A DNA stretch of 64,000 bases from Bradyrhizobium sp. WSM1417 (GTDB lineage Bacteria > Pseudomonadota > Alphaproteobacteria > Rhizobiales > Xanthobacteraceae), in contig NZ_KI911783.1 of NCBI RefSeq assembly GCF_000515415.1, positions 3,028,392-3,092,391 on the forward strand, written 5' to 3'. A program made the position numbers and the translations under genes. The notes beneath the pieces are model-generated. The model had not been told where the DNA came from. It was given only the letters and a program-made list of their open reading frames with translations, and did not search any database. Position 1 is the first letter of the stretch. Every line of letters begins with the position of its first letter. Of this stretch, positions 36,698 to 46,054 are shown piece after piece.

Positions 36698-37609
36698 CTA
36701 CTTGAATGCCGCGGTCTCCGCCGGGGCGGGTGTACTTGGCCGCACGAATACAATGGTGGAGTTCACTGGAATTTCCGCGTTCTCGCGGGTGCCCTGGCCG
36801 ATGAGAATGAGGCCTGCTCCACCATTGGCCACCGTCAGGATGACCGGTTCACCCGCCCATGTCCTGATCGGCTCCATCCCGATGATGAGAAACTCACCGA
36901 TTGGCTGGTCCAAGTACTGAAGTCTCAGCTGCGGAGCGATTTCTGCGGGCGCAAGTCCGAAACCCAGCCGTTGCGCGCGCGCATAGATTTCGGTCAACGA
37001 TGCTGTCTCGCCCTCGAAGCCGAGCTCAGCGGCCGAGACAGGGACGAGCTCCACGTCCGTTTTCTTGCCACTCAGAGTAAAAGCCGGCCGCGCAAGGACT
37101 TCAGCAGCGGCGCTTCCGACGTCGCAGCCCATTGCACTCATCGCCTTGCGAAGGGCGCGCATGTCCCTGAACGTCCCTATCGCAATCGTCTTCCACAGCC
37201 GAACATCGGCGGCCGAACTGACGGGAGTCTGCGATCTCGGCACCGGAGGAGCGGTCTTGAAGTTCAGGTGATTCCGCAGAACGTCCTGCGCGGTGCATTG
37301 AGCCTTGGCCTCGCTTGCGAAAGCGAGGATAAGCGCGCCACAGAGCAGCAGGGCAATGACGCCGCTGTCCCGGTCTGTCGAACGATTCGGCCCCGCGATG
37401 TTTCGGTGCGAGGCGATGTAGTCGATCTCGCCACGCGTCGTGCCGATGTCCATGAGCTCCCTGTCGCTGAGGCCGCACAGGGTCGCTTGTGCACTCTGGC
37501 GTCTGCGGCGCTCCCGCCATGCGCTCAAGAATTGCCGGACCAGGCTGACAACGCGCTGCGTTGATCCGAAGGGCCGTCGCATCCCCGCGGCGCCATAGAT
37601 CGCGCTCAT
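36698..37609 (-). CDS. DUF1127 domain fused to signal-peptide-like segment and periplasmic domain
   Basis: 303 residues from the ATG at 37609, preceded by AAAGGAGA at 6 nt. Residues about 25-68 are a DUF1127 domain (AWRERRRRQSAQATLCGLSDRELMDIGTTRGEIDYIASHR), normally a stand-alone protein of under 100 residues. Residues 82-104 look like a signal peptide ending SEAKAQC. The remaining about 200 residues (VLRNHLNFKTAPP..., KAMSAMGCDVG, LIIGMEPIRTWAGEPVILTV) I do not recognise. Either a true fusion, or two genes joined by loss of a stop. The upstream in-frame start at 37636 lacks a ribosome site. Divergent from a decayed ToxR-like gene. Confidence 0.7.
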   Translation of the reverse strand: MSAIYGAAGMRRPFGSTQRVVSLVRQFLSAWRERRRRQSAQATLCGLSDRELMDIGTTRGEIDYIASHRNIAGPNRSTDRDSGVIALLLCGALILAFASEAKAQCTAQDVLRNHLNFKTAPPVPRSQTPVSSAADVRLWKTIAIGTFRDMRALRKAMSAMGCDVGSAAAEVLARPAFTLSGKKTDVELVPVSAAELGFEGETASLTEIYARAQRLGFGLAPAEIAPQLRLQYLDQPIGEFLIIGMEPIRTWAGEPVILTVANGGAGLILIGQGTRENAEIPVNSTIVFVRPSTPAPAETAAFK

Positions 37610-37664
37610 CGCAATCTCCTTTGGCTTGCTTCTCACCGAGGGCTAAGGTGCCAATGCTTGGTCC

Positions 37665-37694
37665 GGCACGCTTGACGAGGGGCTTACATTTTTC
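37665..37694 (+). promoter_or_regulatory. 30-bp direct repeat, copy 1
   Basis: Begins GGCACGCTTGA and ends GGCTTACATTTTTC. Matches copy 2 (37780-37809) at about 24 of 30 positions, including the last 14 exactly. Lies 56 bp upstream of the DUF1127-fusion start. Candidate operator. Confidence 0.65.
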
Positions 37695-37779
37695 TTACCG
37701 GCGGCTTATTCTTTGCGTCCAGCCGGTGCGGGGGCGTTTCCGTGCGGCTGACGTCGGCCGATCCCGCGACGCTGGGCAA

Positions 37780-37809
37780 GGCACACTTGATATTCGGCTT
37801 ACATTTTTC
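37780..37809 (+). promoter_or_regulatory. 30-bp direct repeat, copy 2
   Basis: Begins GGCACACTTGA and ends GGCTTACATTTTTC. Lies 115 bp from copy 1, which is about 11 helical turns, and 73 bp before the ToxR-like start. The pair could be bound by one regulator, plausibly the adjacent winged-helix protein before it decayed. Confidence 0.65.
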
Positions 37810-37882
37810 CGTTCGAAGGCCTATCCTCGCCGGACAATCGCGGCGCTCTCGGCAGTAGAGGGCAAGCCTGGGGAATGGTGCC

Positions 37883-38971
37883 ATGCGCTATTTCTTCGAG
37901 GACTGTATGCTGGATACCGACCGGCGCGAGTTGCGGCGCGGGGCCGATGCCGTGCCTACGACGCCACAGGTACTTGATCTGCTCGGCTATTTGATCCGCA
38001 GCAGGGATCGCGTCGTCAGCAAGGATGATCTCATAAACGCGATTTGGAACGGTCGGATCGTGTCCGATGCGGCGCTTACGACCCGATTGAACGCGGTCCG
38101 ACGCGCGATCGGCGACTCAGGCGTGCAACAACGTCTTATCAAGACATTTCCACGAAAGGGCTTTCGTTTCGTGGGCGCTGTCCACGATGACGAGCGATGT
38201 CCCGAAACTGCGGTGACATCAGGCGCCCTCGCAGAACCGTCGAATCTTGCGCGCGCAGCCGCGGAGGCAGCGGTTTTGGTCCCGGAGTTCTCCGAAAAAG
38301 TAGCTTTCAAATGGCGGTCCAAGAACTGGGTGCGTCACATCAGAGGCCCTCTGAAGTTCGTCGGCGGGACGCTGGCGTCTGTGGCTGCCATCGGTGCAAT
38401 TGCCGGCGGCCTTGTCGGTTATTGGAATGTCTGGAAGACGCTCCGTACCGACGCGGTTCAGGAAGCTCGAGAGCTTCACGGACAGCCGATAGTCAGGCCC
38501 GAGATCGCGCATCGTCTCTCTCTCATCGTGTTGCCCTTCGCCAACCTCACCAATGATCCAGAGCAGGATCACCTTGCCGATGCCATCACGACAGATTTGA
38601 CGACCGATCTTGCGCGAGCGCCCGCCACTTTCGTCATCGGACGCGAGGCCGCCCGCACCTACAAGAATAAGTCGATTGATCTGAAGCAGCTTGGAACGGA
38701 TATCGGCACCCGCTGGGCGGTGCGCGGCGCGGTGAAGCGCAGCGGAGATCAGGTGCGGATCAGCGTATCGCTGACTGATCTTCAGACTGCGCACGACGTA
38801 TGGTCCGACCGGTTCGACGGCGATCGGACAGATCTAGCCATCTTGCAGAAGAATATCACGGTGCGGCTCCTCTGTGTTGCGCACCTGCAGCTCCGCCAAT
38901 ACGAAGAAGCCATCGAACCGTGTAGCCGGTCGCTGAATATCGGCGCGGGCCCTCAGGCTTACACAAGCTGA
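37883..38971 (+). pseudogene. Winged-helix (ToxR/CadC-like) + TolB-like regulator, C-terminally decayed
   Basis: 362 residues as it reads. Residues 1-98 are an OmpR-type winged helix; 157-180 is a membrane segment; 212-325 is a TolB-N-like domain (LSLIVLPFANLTNDPEQDHLADAIT, RYVLEG-like RWAVRGAVKRSGDQVRISVSLTD). Full-length relatives then have a long TPR region. Here ITVRLL (325-330) jumps straight to a single TPR end (CVAHLQLRQYEEAIEPCSRSL), so about 200 residues seem lost. The stop at 38969 also looks like a frameshift: in the -1 frame the sequence continues as LISAYGRRDKW until 39099. Probably inactive or signalling-dead. Confidence 0.7.
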
Positions 38972-39148
38972 TCTCGGCTTACGGCCGACGGGACAAATGG
39001 AAAATCATCGTGACGGTGCCGGCTGCACCCCTTACGCGAAACACGATGATCCTGAAAGTATCCGCCGAGGAATCCCGTCAGCAAGGTAACGGATGCTGAC
39101 AAGAGGATGAATCCGGATGACGTCTCGTCGGCCGTTCTGCCATGCAGC

Positions 39149-39189
39149 GATGTCCGCTATCGCGCCTTTTTGGCGGAAAAGCGGACATC
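39149..39189. repeat. Two-stem inverted repeat
   Basis: Outer arms GATGTCCGCT (39149-39158) and AGCGGACATC (39180-39189), inner CGCC (39163-39166) and GGCG (39172-39175). It lies between the decayed regulator and the DUF2158 gene; could be a dispersed repeat or a terminator-like structure. Confidence 0.55.
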
Positions 39190-39241
39190 ACGCGCGCCGG
39201 AGCCGAGCACTCCGACCTACGAGGACGCGGTCTAGCCGCGC

Positions 39242-39445
39242 TTACTCCTCGTCTTCGTCGTCATCCTCGTCTTCGTCGTCGAGCTCTTCCAGTCGATCGA
39301 GCACCGCGAGCGGCAGCGTCTCGCGAAACAGATCGCCTTCCGCGCCCATCCAGAGACAGATCACGTCGTCGCCCTTCACGTCCGCGACGGTGAGCGGCTG
39401 CCCGCCGGATTTCAGCATGACGATATCGCCGGCTTTTAGTTCCAT
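39242..39445 (-). CDS. DUF2158 family protein with acidic tail
   Basis: 67 residues from the ATG at 39445 (MELKAGDIVMLKSGGQPLTV). The beta-rich start (LKAGDIVMLKSGGQPLTVADVKGDDVICLWM) is the DUF2158/YodC-type fold. The last 14 residues are nearly all Asp/Glu, encoded by a short GTC/TCG-type microsatellite that may vary in length between strains. The upstream in-frame ATG at 39484 has no ribosome site. Function unknown. Confidence 0.75.
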   Translation of the reverse strand: MELKAGDIVMLKSGGQPLTVADVKGDDVICLWMGAEGDLFRETLPLAVLDRLEELDDEDEDDDEDEE

Positions 39446-39816
39446 GGATGGTCCTTTCGGGTTGATTGACGGAGAAGCTAGCAAACCGGCATGACATGCC
39501 GATCACGGGCTACTCGGTCAATTTATGTGTTGCGGTAGCGCGCATCCGCCGGCCGTGCTGCTGAAACGTCGATCAGAGAGCTTTAGGCCGGAGCGATCCC
39601 ATCACGAGAGGCAGTGGCGCCTGTTCGATGGATGGAGCAAGGGCTCTTCCGTCCCGTGCGTCGCGACCATGACACCATGCGCCTGTTTTGCCCGACGGAG
39701 CAAACGATTTTGTCAGATCCGCAGTTCGCGTTTACCGCAAGTCCTTGATTCTGCTGCGGCCGTCTACTGTGCATGGGGTTGTTTTCGATGTTTTTGTTTG
39801 CGCACCCCGATTGCAG
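39446..39816. other. Gene-poor gap with likely decayed remnants
   Basis: No convincing gene. GCGCCTGTTTTGCCCGACGG near 39678 and CATGGGGTTGTTTTCG near 39773 are phrases I recall as frequent in intergenic regions of Bradyrhizobium-like genomes, so this is probably old repeat remains. It also holds the DUF2158 promoter region. No tRNA or hairpin stands out. Confidence 0.4.
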
Positions 39817-40563
39817 TCAGCACGGCACCAGTTCTGTCAGCGAGCGGATGATGCGGTCGGGCTTGACGATCGAGCCTTCGGGCAGGCCGTCGCCATGCAC
39901 GTCGATCCAGATCGAGTAGATGCCGAGACGCTGCGGCGTCACGACTTCCCATTCCAGATTGTCGCCGATCATCCAGGTATCCTCGGCGGTGACGCCGAGC
40001 GCGTCCATCGCGTGCAGATAGGCACGCTCCTCGGGCTTGCCGAAACCGTGCTCGCCCTCGATCTGGATGTGGTGGAAGCGATGCGCCAGCTCGAAGCGCT
40101 CCACCTTGGCGCGCTGGGTGTCGGCGGCGCCGTTGGTCACCAGCGCGAGCTTGATGCCGAGCGCCTTGAGCCTGTCGATGGCGTCATGCGCGCCGGGGAA
40201 GACGAACATCTCCTCCTCGCGATAGGTGGTGAAACGGTCGGCGAGACGAATGGCGAGGTCGTCGGGCAGGGCGCGATGACCGGCGGCCGCGAGCGCGGCA
40301 AAACCGCCCTTGACTGTGAGGTGACGAGCCTCGGCGAGCTTCATCCGCCAGGAGGCGTCCGCATTGGCCCAGAAATTTTTCGCGAACGACAGGACGGTGC
40401 TTGCGACCAGCTGTGGCGGCAGCGGCGCGAGCTCCTCCGCGAACTCCGCTGTGATCGTGTTCCAGGCGATCTCGGGCCGCGCATAGGCCGACAGGATGGT
40501 GTCGTCCATGTCGATCAGCATGGCGCGCGGCAGCGGCCTCATTGCGGGCTTCATCGTCGTCAT
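39817..40563 (-). CDS. HAD-superfamily hydrolase
   Basis: 248 residues. HAD motif [13 protein letters not shown] (Asp-x-Asp), motif [15 protein letters not shown], motif [19 protein letters not shown] and [12 protein letters not shown]. The cap and the FGKPEPRIF-like block place it near pyrimidine-5'-nucleotidase/YjjG-like phosphatases; substrate not certain. Start at 40563 overlaps the hemF stop (ATGA), so the two are coupled; the upstream GTG at 40569 is less likely. Confidence 0.87.
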   Translation of the reverse strand: MTTMKPAMRPLPRAMLIDMDDTILSAYARPEIAWNTITAEFAEELAPLPPQLVASTVLSFAKNFWANADASWRMKLAEARHLTVKGGFAALAAAGHRALPDDLAIRLADRFTTYREEEMFVFPGAHDAIDRLKALGIKLALVTNGAADTQRAKVERFELAHRFHHIQIEGEHGFGKPEERAYLHAMDALGVTAEDTWMIGDNLEWEVVTPQRLGIYSIWIDVHGDGLPEGSIVKPDRIIRSLTELVPC

Positions 40564-41459
40564 GGCCACTTCACCTCCGGCGGCAGCGACGACAGGATCG
40601 AATCCACATTGCCGCCGGTCTTGAGACCGAAGATGGTGCCGCGGTCGTAGAGCAGGTTGAACTCGACATAGCGGCCGCGCCGGATCAACTGCTCCTCGCG
40701 ATCCTCCGGGGTCCAGCTCGTCGCGAAATTGCGCCGCACGATGTCGGGATAGATCTTCAGGAAGGCGCGACCGACATCCCGGGTGAAGGCGAGGTCGGCG
40801 TCCCAGTCGCCGCTGTCATGCCAGTCGTAGAAGATGCCGCCGATGCCGCGCGCCTCTTTGCGGTGGGGCAGATAGAAATACTCGTCGCACCAGTTCTTGT
40901 ACTTGTCGTAATCGGCGACGCCGTTCGGCTGCGTGCAGGCCTGTTTCATTGCGGCGTGGAAGGCGATGCTGTCGGCATCCTCCTGCGTGCGCCGGCGGTC
41001 GAGCACCGGCGTGAGATCGGCGCCGCCGCCGAACCAGGCTTTTGTGGTGACGACGAAGCGCGTGTTCATGTGCACCGCCGGCACGTGCGGATTGCGCAGA
41101 TGTGCGATCAGCGAGATGCCGGAGGCCCAGAACTTCGGGTCGTCCGCCGCACCGGGAATCTGCGCGCGAAACTCGGGCGCGAATTCGCCATGCACGGTGG
41201 AGCAATGCACGCCGACCTTCTCGAACAGGCGGCCTGACATCATCGACATCACGCCGCCGCCGCCGGCCGCGCCGGTATGATCGGTGCGCTGCCACGGCGT
41301 GCGTTTGAAGCGGCCGGGCTCGCCCGGATAGAGGCTTCGCGGGGCACCGTCCTCCAGCCGCTCGAAGCTCGCGCAGATGTCGTCGCGCAGGGCTTCGAAC
41401 CAGGCGCGTGCGCGGGTCTTGCGGTCTTCGATCAAGCTCGGGTCCATTGTGGATGCCAT
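40560..41459 (-). CDS. hemF: Oxygen-dependent coproporphyrinogen III oxidase
   Basis: 299 residues. Converts coproporphyrinogen III to protoporphyrinogen IX with O2 in heme synthesis; cytosolic. Family blocks: [93 protein letters not shown]. The ATG at 41459 is the natural start; a longer reading from 41630 runs into non-family sequence. Stop overlaps the HAD start. Confidence 0.96.
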   Translation of the reverse strand: MASTMDPSLIEDRKTRARAWFEALRDDICASFERLEDGAPRSLYPGEPGRFKRTPWQRTDHTGAAGGGGVMSMMSGRLFEKVGVHCSTVHGEFAPEFRAQIPGAADDPKFWASGISLIAHLRNPHVPAVHMNTRFVVTTKAWFGGGADLTPVLDRRRTQEDADSIAFHAAMKQACTQPNGVADYDKYKNWCDEYFYLPHRKEARGIGGIFYDWHDSGDWDADLAFTRDVGRAFLKIYPDIVRRNFATSWTPEDREEQLIRRGRYVEFNLLYDRGTIFGLKTGGNVDSILSSLPPEVKWP

Positions 41460-41463
41460 TCTC

Positions 41464-41829
41464 TCAGCCCTGCGGACCGTAATAGGTGCAGCTCTCGTTG
41501 CAACTATCGCGGTGGATGCTGACGCGGGTGAGCTTGCCGATAGAGGCGAGCCGCTCCCAGACGAAGCGCGAGAGATTTTCCAGTGTCGGTGTGCCCAGCG
41601 CCTCGATCTTGTTGAGGTACTTGTGGTCAAGCGTCATGCGCACGTCCTCGATGGCGCGCTGGACCAGGCCGAGATCGACCACCATGCCGGTTTTGGGATC
41701 GGGCGTGCCGCGCAGCGTCACCTCGGCGCGGAAGGAGTGGCCGTGGATCTCTTCGCTGGCGGCGCCAAACGTCGTTCCCGACAATGAGTGCGCCGCCTCG
41801 AAGCGAAACGATTTCGTCAATTCCCACAT
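41464..41829 (-). CDS. queD: 6-carboxy-5,6,7,8-tetrahydropterin synthase (QueD)
   Basis: 121 residues. Second step of preQ0/queuosine synthesis, from dihydroneopterin triphosphate. Zinc ligands in [10 protein letters not shown] and the HGHSFRAEV motif; later Cys in [15 protein letters not shown] at 41829; an in-frame TTG at 41844 is next to an AGGA but would add five extra residues. Lies 17 bp from queE and 4 bp from hemF. Confidence 0.93.
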   Translation of the reverse strand: MWELTKSFRFEAAHSLSGTTFGAASEEIHGHSFRAEVTLRGTPDPKTGMVVDLGLVQRAIEDVRMTLDHKYLNKIEALGTPTLENLSRFVWERLASIGKLTRVSIHRDSCNESCTYYGPQG

Positions 41830-41846
41830 CTGTTCGAAAACCAATC

Positions 41847-42479
41847 CTATCTGATACCAAGCGACTTATGCGTCTGCACGCTGAGCCGCCATTGCGGATG
41901 ATTGAGGCAATAGTCGATTGCGCCCGCGGTGTTTTGGGCGACCTCGGGCCCGTCCATCGGCTGCAGCGAGAAGCGCTCGAAGGCGAGATCCGCGAAGGCC
42001 TCGGGCATGGCGAGCGGCTGCGGATAGACCAGCTTCAGCTCGTGGCCGCGCCGGATCACCAGATCGCTGCCGCCCTTCGGGCTGACGCAGATCCAGTCGA
42101 GACCCTCGGGCGGGGCGATGGTGCCATTGGTCTCGACCCCGATCTCGAAGCCGCAGGCATGGAGCGCGTCGACCAGCGCGGCATCGACCTGGAGCAGCGG
42201 CTCGCCGCCGGTGAGCACCGCATAACGGTTGCCGGTGGAGGCTGTCCATTGCGCCGCGATGGTGCCGGCGAGTTCCGCGGCCGAGGCGTAGCGCCCGCCG
42301 AGGGTGCCGTCGGTGCCGACGAAATCGGTATCGCAGAATTTGCAAATGGCCGCGCCGCGGTCCGCCTCGCGCCCGCTCCAGAGATTGCAGCCCGCAAAAC
42401 GGCAAAATACGGACGCGCGCCCGGCATGGGCGCCTTCGCCTTGCAGTGTCAGGAAGATTTCCTTGACCGCGTAACTCAA
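41847..42479 (-). CDS. queE: 7-carboxy-7-deazaguanine synthase, radical SAM (QueE)
   Basis: 210 residues. Third step of preQ0 synthesis. The FeS cluster Cys are C31, C46 and C49: a CX14CX2C form seen in some QueE, not the usual CX3CX2C. Next, FLTLQGEGAHAGR at the start and GGEPLLQ fit QueE. The start is TTG at 42479, backed by the ribosome site GAGGAGAGACGG; there is no ATG nearby. Upstream of queD on the same strand. Confidence 0.93.
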   Translation of the reverse strand: MSYAVKEIFLTLQGEGAHAGRASVFCRFAGCNLWSGREADRGAAICKFCDTDFVGTDGTLGGRYASAAELAGTIAAQWTASTGNRYAVLTGGEPLLQVDAALVDALHACGFEIGVETNGTIAPPEGLDWICVSPKGGSDLVIRRGHELKLVYPQPLAMPEAFADLAFERFSLQPMDGPEVAQNTAGAIDYCLNHPQWRLSVQTHKSLGIR

Positions 42480-42497
42480 CCGTCTCTCCTCAACATC

Positions 42498-42956
42498 TCA
42501 GACTTGCGGGTTCCGGAGCTGCCGCAGCGCTTCGCCTGCGGCCATCGCCGCGGTCATGGCGACATTGAGCGACCGCAGCCCCGGAGCGATCGGGATCACC
42601 AGCCGGGCGTCCGCCGCCTCGACCACCGCCTCGGTGACGCCGGCGCTCTCGCGCCCGAATAGCAGGATGTCCGCCGTCTGGTAACGGAAATCGCGGTAGT
42701 CGGTCGCCCCTTTGGTGGTGAACAGCAGCAGGCGGGCGCCCTGCGCGGCGCGCCATTGCTCGAATTTTGACCAGGAGTCGTGCCTGACGATGCTGACCTG
42801 ATCCAGGTAGTCCATTCCCGCCCGGCGGAAATGCCGGTCGGAGACGGGGAAGCCCGCCGGTTCGATGATATGGGCGGCCACGCCCAGACAGGCGCAGAGC
42901 CTGAGAATCGTGCCGGTGTTCTGGGGGATGTCGGGTTGGAAAAGCGCTATCTGCAT
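42498..42956 (-). CDS. trmL: tRNA (cytidine/uridine-34-2'-O)-methyltransferase (TrmL-like)
   Basis: 152 residues. SPOUT methyltransferase with MQIALFQPDIPQNTGTILRLCACLG, LLFGRESAGV and the C-terminal knot IPIAPGLRSLNVAMTAAMA, as in TrmL/YibK. Methylates wobble nucleotides in tRNA-Leu. The start at 42956 is the normal one; the frame runs upstream as far as 43460 but that part is not of the family. Convergent strand layout: it is upstream of queE and divergent from fbcF. Confidence 0.9.
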   Translation of the reverse strand: MQIALFQPDIPQNTGTILRLCACLGVAAHIIEPAGFPVSDRHFRRAGMDYLDQVSIVRHDSWSKFEQWRAAQGARLLLFTTKGATDYRDFRYQTADILLFGRESAGVTEAVVEAADARLVIPIAPGLRSLNVAMTAAMAAGEALRQLRNPQV

Positions 42957-43245
42957 GGGCTGTGCAAGGCCTATATTGGGTTCGGTGCGGACCGGAAATG
43001 TCTCAATAAAACATCGCTGGCCGCGGAATTCGTGCATTGCACGCTCCCGCGCCGATAGCGGGCTTGCGCTCGCCCGGCAAGGGTGCCAATAGAACGATTC
43101 TGGACTGCTGTTTTCGCCTTGTTTTGGTGGGGGCACGCGAAGTTCTGCCGCCGCGGGGGGCCGCGGGCGCCGGCAGGCTGTTCTGGGGACCTTGGGGGCT
43201 CCTGGAGCGGTTCCGCCGGCTGCATAAGAAGAAAGGGTTGGAATC

Positions 43246-43776
43246 GTGACGACAGCGTCTTCGGCGGACCATCCGACACGCCGTGATTTCTTATTCGTTG
43301 CAACGGGGGCATTTGCAGCAGTAGGCGGCGCGGCCGCGCTCTGGCCCTTTATCTCCCAAATGAATCCTGATGCGTCGACTATCGCCGCCGGTGCGCCGAT
43401 CGAGGTCGATCTCAGCCCGGTCGCCGAGGGGCAGGACATCAAGGTGTTCTGGCGCGGCAAGCCGATCTATATCAGCCACCGCACCAAGAAGCAGATCGAC
43501 GAGGCGCGCGCCGTCAACGTGGCGAGCCTGCCCGATCCGCAGTCCGACGAGGCCCGGGTCAAGTCCGGCCATGAGCAGTGGCTGGTCGTGATCGGCATCT
43601 GCACCCATCTCGGCTGCATCCCGATCGCCCACGAAGGCAATTACGACGGGTTCTTCTGCCCCTGCCATGGTTCGCAGTACGATTCGTCCGGCCGCATCCG
43701 CCAGGGGCCCGCGCCCGCGAACCTGCCGGTGCCGCCGTACCAGTTCGTTTCCGACACCAAAATCCAGATCGGCTGA
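43246..43776 (+). CDS. fbcF: Rieske Fe-S subunit of cytochrome bc1
   Basis: 176 residues. Subunit of the ubiquinol-cytochrome c reductase of the respiratory chain, anchored in the inner membrane with its cluster in the periplasm. Tat-type N-terminus [18 protein letters not shown] followed by the anchor. The 2Fe-2S ligands are in CTHLGC (hence Cys, His) and CPCHGSQYD. Start is GTG at 43246, no ATG nearby. The fbcH gene follows 62 bp later. Confidence 0.95.
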   Translation: MTTASSADHPTRRDFLFVATGAFAAVGGAAALWPFISQMNPDASTIAAGAPIEVDLSPVAEGQDIKVFWRGKPIYISHRTKKQIDEARAVNVASLPDPQSDEARVKSGHEQWLVVIGICTHLGCIPIAHEGNYDGFFCPCHGSQYDSSGRIRQGPAPANLPVPPYQFVSDTKIQIG

Positions 43777-43838
43777 GCTTCGGGCCCTCGTCCGAAGCTT
43801 CGCGCCGTCTCGTCGTACTATTTCCTCAGGATCGCATC

Positions 43839-45911
43839 ATGAGCGGACCATCCGACTACCAGCCGAGCAATCCGGCCCTGCAATGGATCGAGCGGCGTCT
43901 GCCGATCCTCGGCCTCATGCACTCCTCCTTCGTGGTCTATCCCACCCCGCGCAACCTGAACTATTGGTGGACCTTCGGCGCCATCCTCTCGTTCATGCTG
44001 GGGATCCAGATCCTGACCGGCGTGATCCTGGCGATGCACTACACGCCGCATGCCGACCTCGCCTTCAAGTCGGTCGAGCTGCTCGTCCGCGACGTCAATT
44101 ACGGCTGGCTGCTGCGCAACATGCATGCCGTCGGCGCCTCGATGTTCTTCGTCGCCGTCTACGTTCACATGCTGCGCGGTCTCTATTACGGCTCCTACAA
44201 GGAGCCGCGCGAGGTGCTCTGGATCCTCGGCGTCATCATCTACCTCCTGATGATGGCGACGGGCTTCATGGGCTACGTGCTGCCGTGGGGCCAGATGAGC
44301 TTCTGGGGTGCCACCGTCATCACCAATTTGTTCTCCGCCATTCCCTATGTCGGCGAGAGCATCGTGACGCTCTTGTGGGGCGGCTATTCGGTCGGCAATC
44401 CGACGCTGAACCGCTTCTTCTCACTGCACTATCTATTGCCGTTCCTGATCGCGGGCGTCGTCGTACTCCACGTCTGGGCGCTGCATGTCTCCGGCCAGAA
44501 CAACCCTGATGGCGTCGAGCCCAAGACGGAAAAGGACACGGTTCCGTTCACGCCGCATGCGACCATCAAGGACATGTTTGGCGTGTCCTGCTTCATGCTG
44601 CTCTACGCCTGGTTTATCTTCTACATGCCGAACTATCTCGGCGACGCCGACAATTACATTCCGGCGAACCCGGGCGTGACGCCGCCGCACATCGTGCCGG
44701 AATGGTATTACCTGCCGTTCTACGCGATCCTGCGCTCGATCCCGAACAAGCTCGCGGGCGTGATCGGGATGTTCTCGGCGATCCTCATCCTGTGCTTCCT
44801 GCCCTGGCTCGACGCCGCCAGGACGAAGTCGTCGAAGTACCGTCCGCTGGCCAAGCAGTTCTTCTGGATCTTCGTCGTGGTCTGCATCCTGCTCGGCTAT
44901 CTCGGCGCGCAGCCGCCGGAAGGCATCTATGTGATCGCCGGCCGGGTCCTGACGTTCTGCTACTTCGCCTACTTCCTGATCGTGCTGCCGCTGCTCTCGC
45001 GCATCGAGAAACCACGTCCGGTGCCGAACTCGATCTCGGATGCCGTGCTGGCTAAGACCGGGAGCCGGTCGACTCCGATGGTGTCGAGCGCGATCGTGCT
45101 TGCGCTGGCGGGCGCGTTGTTTGCGGGCTCAGCCGACAGCGCGCGTGCCTCCGAAGGCAGCGACAAGCCGCCGGGCAACAAATGGTCGTTCGCCGGTCCG
45201 TTCGGCAAGTACGACCGCGGCGCATTGCAGCGCGGCCTGAAGGTCTACAAGGAAGTCTGCGCCAACTGCCACGGCCTGTCCTACGTCGCCTTCCGCAATC
45301 TCGCGGAAGCCGGTGGTCCCGGCTATTCGGTCGCGCAGGCTGCAGCCTTCGCCTCCGACTACAAGGTCAAGGACGGCCCGAACGACGCGGGTGACATGTT
45401 CGAGCGCGCGGGCCGGCCGGCGGATTATTTCCCCTCGCCATTCCCGAACGAGCAGGCCGCGCGTGCGGCGAACGGCGGCGCGGCGCCGCCCGACCTGTCG
45501 CTGATCACCAAGGCGCGCTCCTACGGCCGCGGCTTCCCGATGTTCATCGTCGACTTCTTCAGCCAGTATCAGGAGCAGGGCCCGGACTACGTCTCGGCGC
45601 TGCTCCAGGGCTTTGAAGACAAGACGCCCGAAGGCGTGACCATCCCGGAGGGTTCCTACTACAACAAGTACTTCCCGGGCCACGCCATCAAGATGCCGAA
45701 GCCGCTCAGCGACGGCCAGGTGACCTATGACGACGGTTCGCCGACCACGATCGCGCAATATTCCAAGGACGTCACCACGTTCCTGATGTGGACCGCCGAA
45801 CCGCACATGGAAGCGCGCAAGCGCCTCGGTTTCCAGGTCTTCGCATTCCTGATCATCTTCGCGCTCCTGATGTACTTCACCAAGAAGAAGGTCTGGGCCG
45901 ACTCCCACTAA
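43839..45911 (+). CDS. fbcH: Fused cytochrome b / cytochrome c1 of the bc1 complex
   Basis: 690 residues. N-terminal about 400 residues are cytochrome b: heme-ligand helices with [30 protein letters not shown], and LHYLLPF...LHVWALH. After a linker (about 405-425) comes an internal signal-like segment ([19 protein letters not shown]) and cytochrome c1 with heme motif CANCHG and a C-terminal anchor ([16 protein letters not shown]). In Bradyrhizobium japonicum the fbcH product is a single precursor later cut into b and c1; length agrees. ATG at 43839 begins [13 protein letters not shown] terminator follows. Confidence 0.97.
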   Translation: MSGPSDYQPSNPALQWIERRLPILGLMHSSFVVYPTPRNLNYWWTFGAILSFMLGIQILTGVILAMHYTPHADLAFKSVELLVRDVNYGWLLRNMHAVGASMFFVAVYVHMLRGLYYGSYKEPREVLWILGVIIYLLMMATGFMGYVLPWGQMSFWGATVITNLFSAIPYVGESIVTLLWGGYSVGNPTLNRFFSLHYLLPFLIAGVVVLHVWALHVSGQNNPDGVEPKTEKDTVPFTPHATIKDMFGVSCFMLLYAWFIFYMPNYLGDADNYIPANPGVTPPHIVPEWYYLPFYAILRSIPNKLAGVIGMFSAILILCFLPWLDAARTKSSKYRPLAKQFFWIFVVVCILLGYLGAQPPEGIYVIAGRVLTFCYFAYFLIVLPLLSRIEKPRPVPNSISDAVLAKTGSRSTPMVSSAIVLALAGALFAGSADSARASEGSDKPPGNKWSFAGPFGKYDRGALQRGLKVYKEVCANCHGLSYVAFRNLAEAGGPGYSVAQAAAFASDYKVKDGPNDAGDMFERAGRPADYFPSPFPNEQAARAANGGAAPPDLSLITKARSYGRGFPMFIVDFFSQYQEQGPDYVSALLQGFEDKTPEGVTIPEGSYYNKYFPGHAIKMPKPLSDGQVTYDDGSPTTIAQYSKDVTTFLMWTAEPHMEARKRLGFQVFAFLIIFALLMYFTKKKVWADSH

Positions 45912-45930
45912 GCGTCCGAAGCGAGAATGA

Positions 45931-45957
45931 AGAGGCCCCCGCAAGGGGGCTTTTTTG
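45931..45957 (+). terminator. Terminator of fbcFH
   Basis: GCCCCC (45935-45940), loop GCAA, GGGGGC (45945-45950), then six T. Confidence 0.92.
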
Positions 45958-46054
45958 TTGGGCACGAGAGTGTGTTGTCAGGCACGATTGCCTATCGCGC
46001 ACTCAGACGCCAAAATGCCGCCAACCGCTCCCCAAAAACTCGTCGGAGGACACC

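Noticed and set aside
41460..41630. N-terminal extension of HemF
   Set aside because: Runs antisense to queD; HemF family starts near 41459.
42957..43460. N-terminal extension of TrmL
   Set aside because: Overlaps the fbcF start on the other strand and has no SPOUT-family sequence.
43578..43838. Longer start for fbcH
   Set aside because: Overlaps fbcF in another frame; the natural cytochrome b start is 43839.
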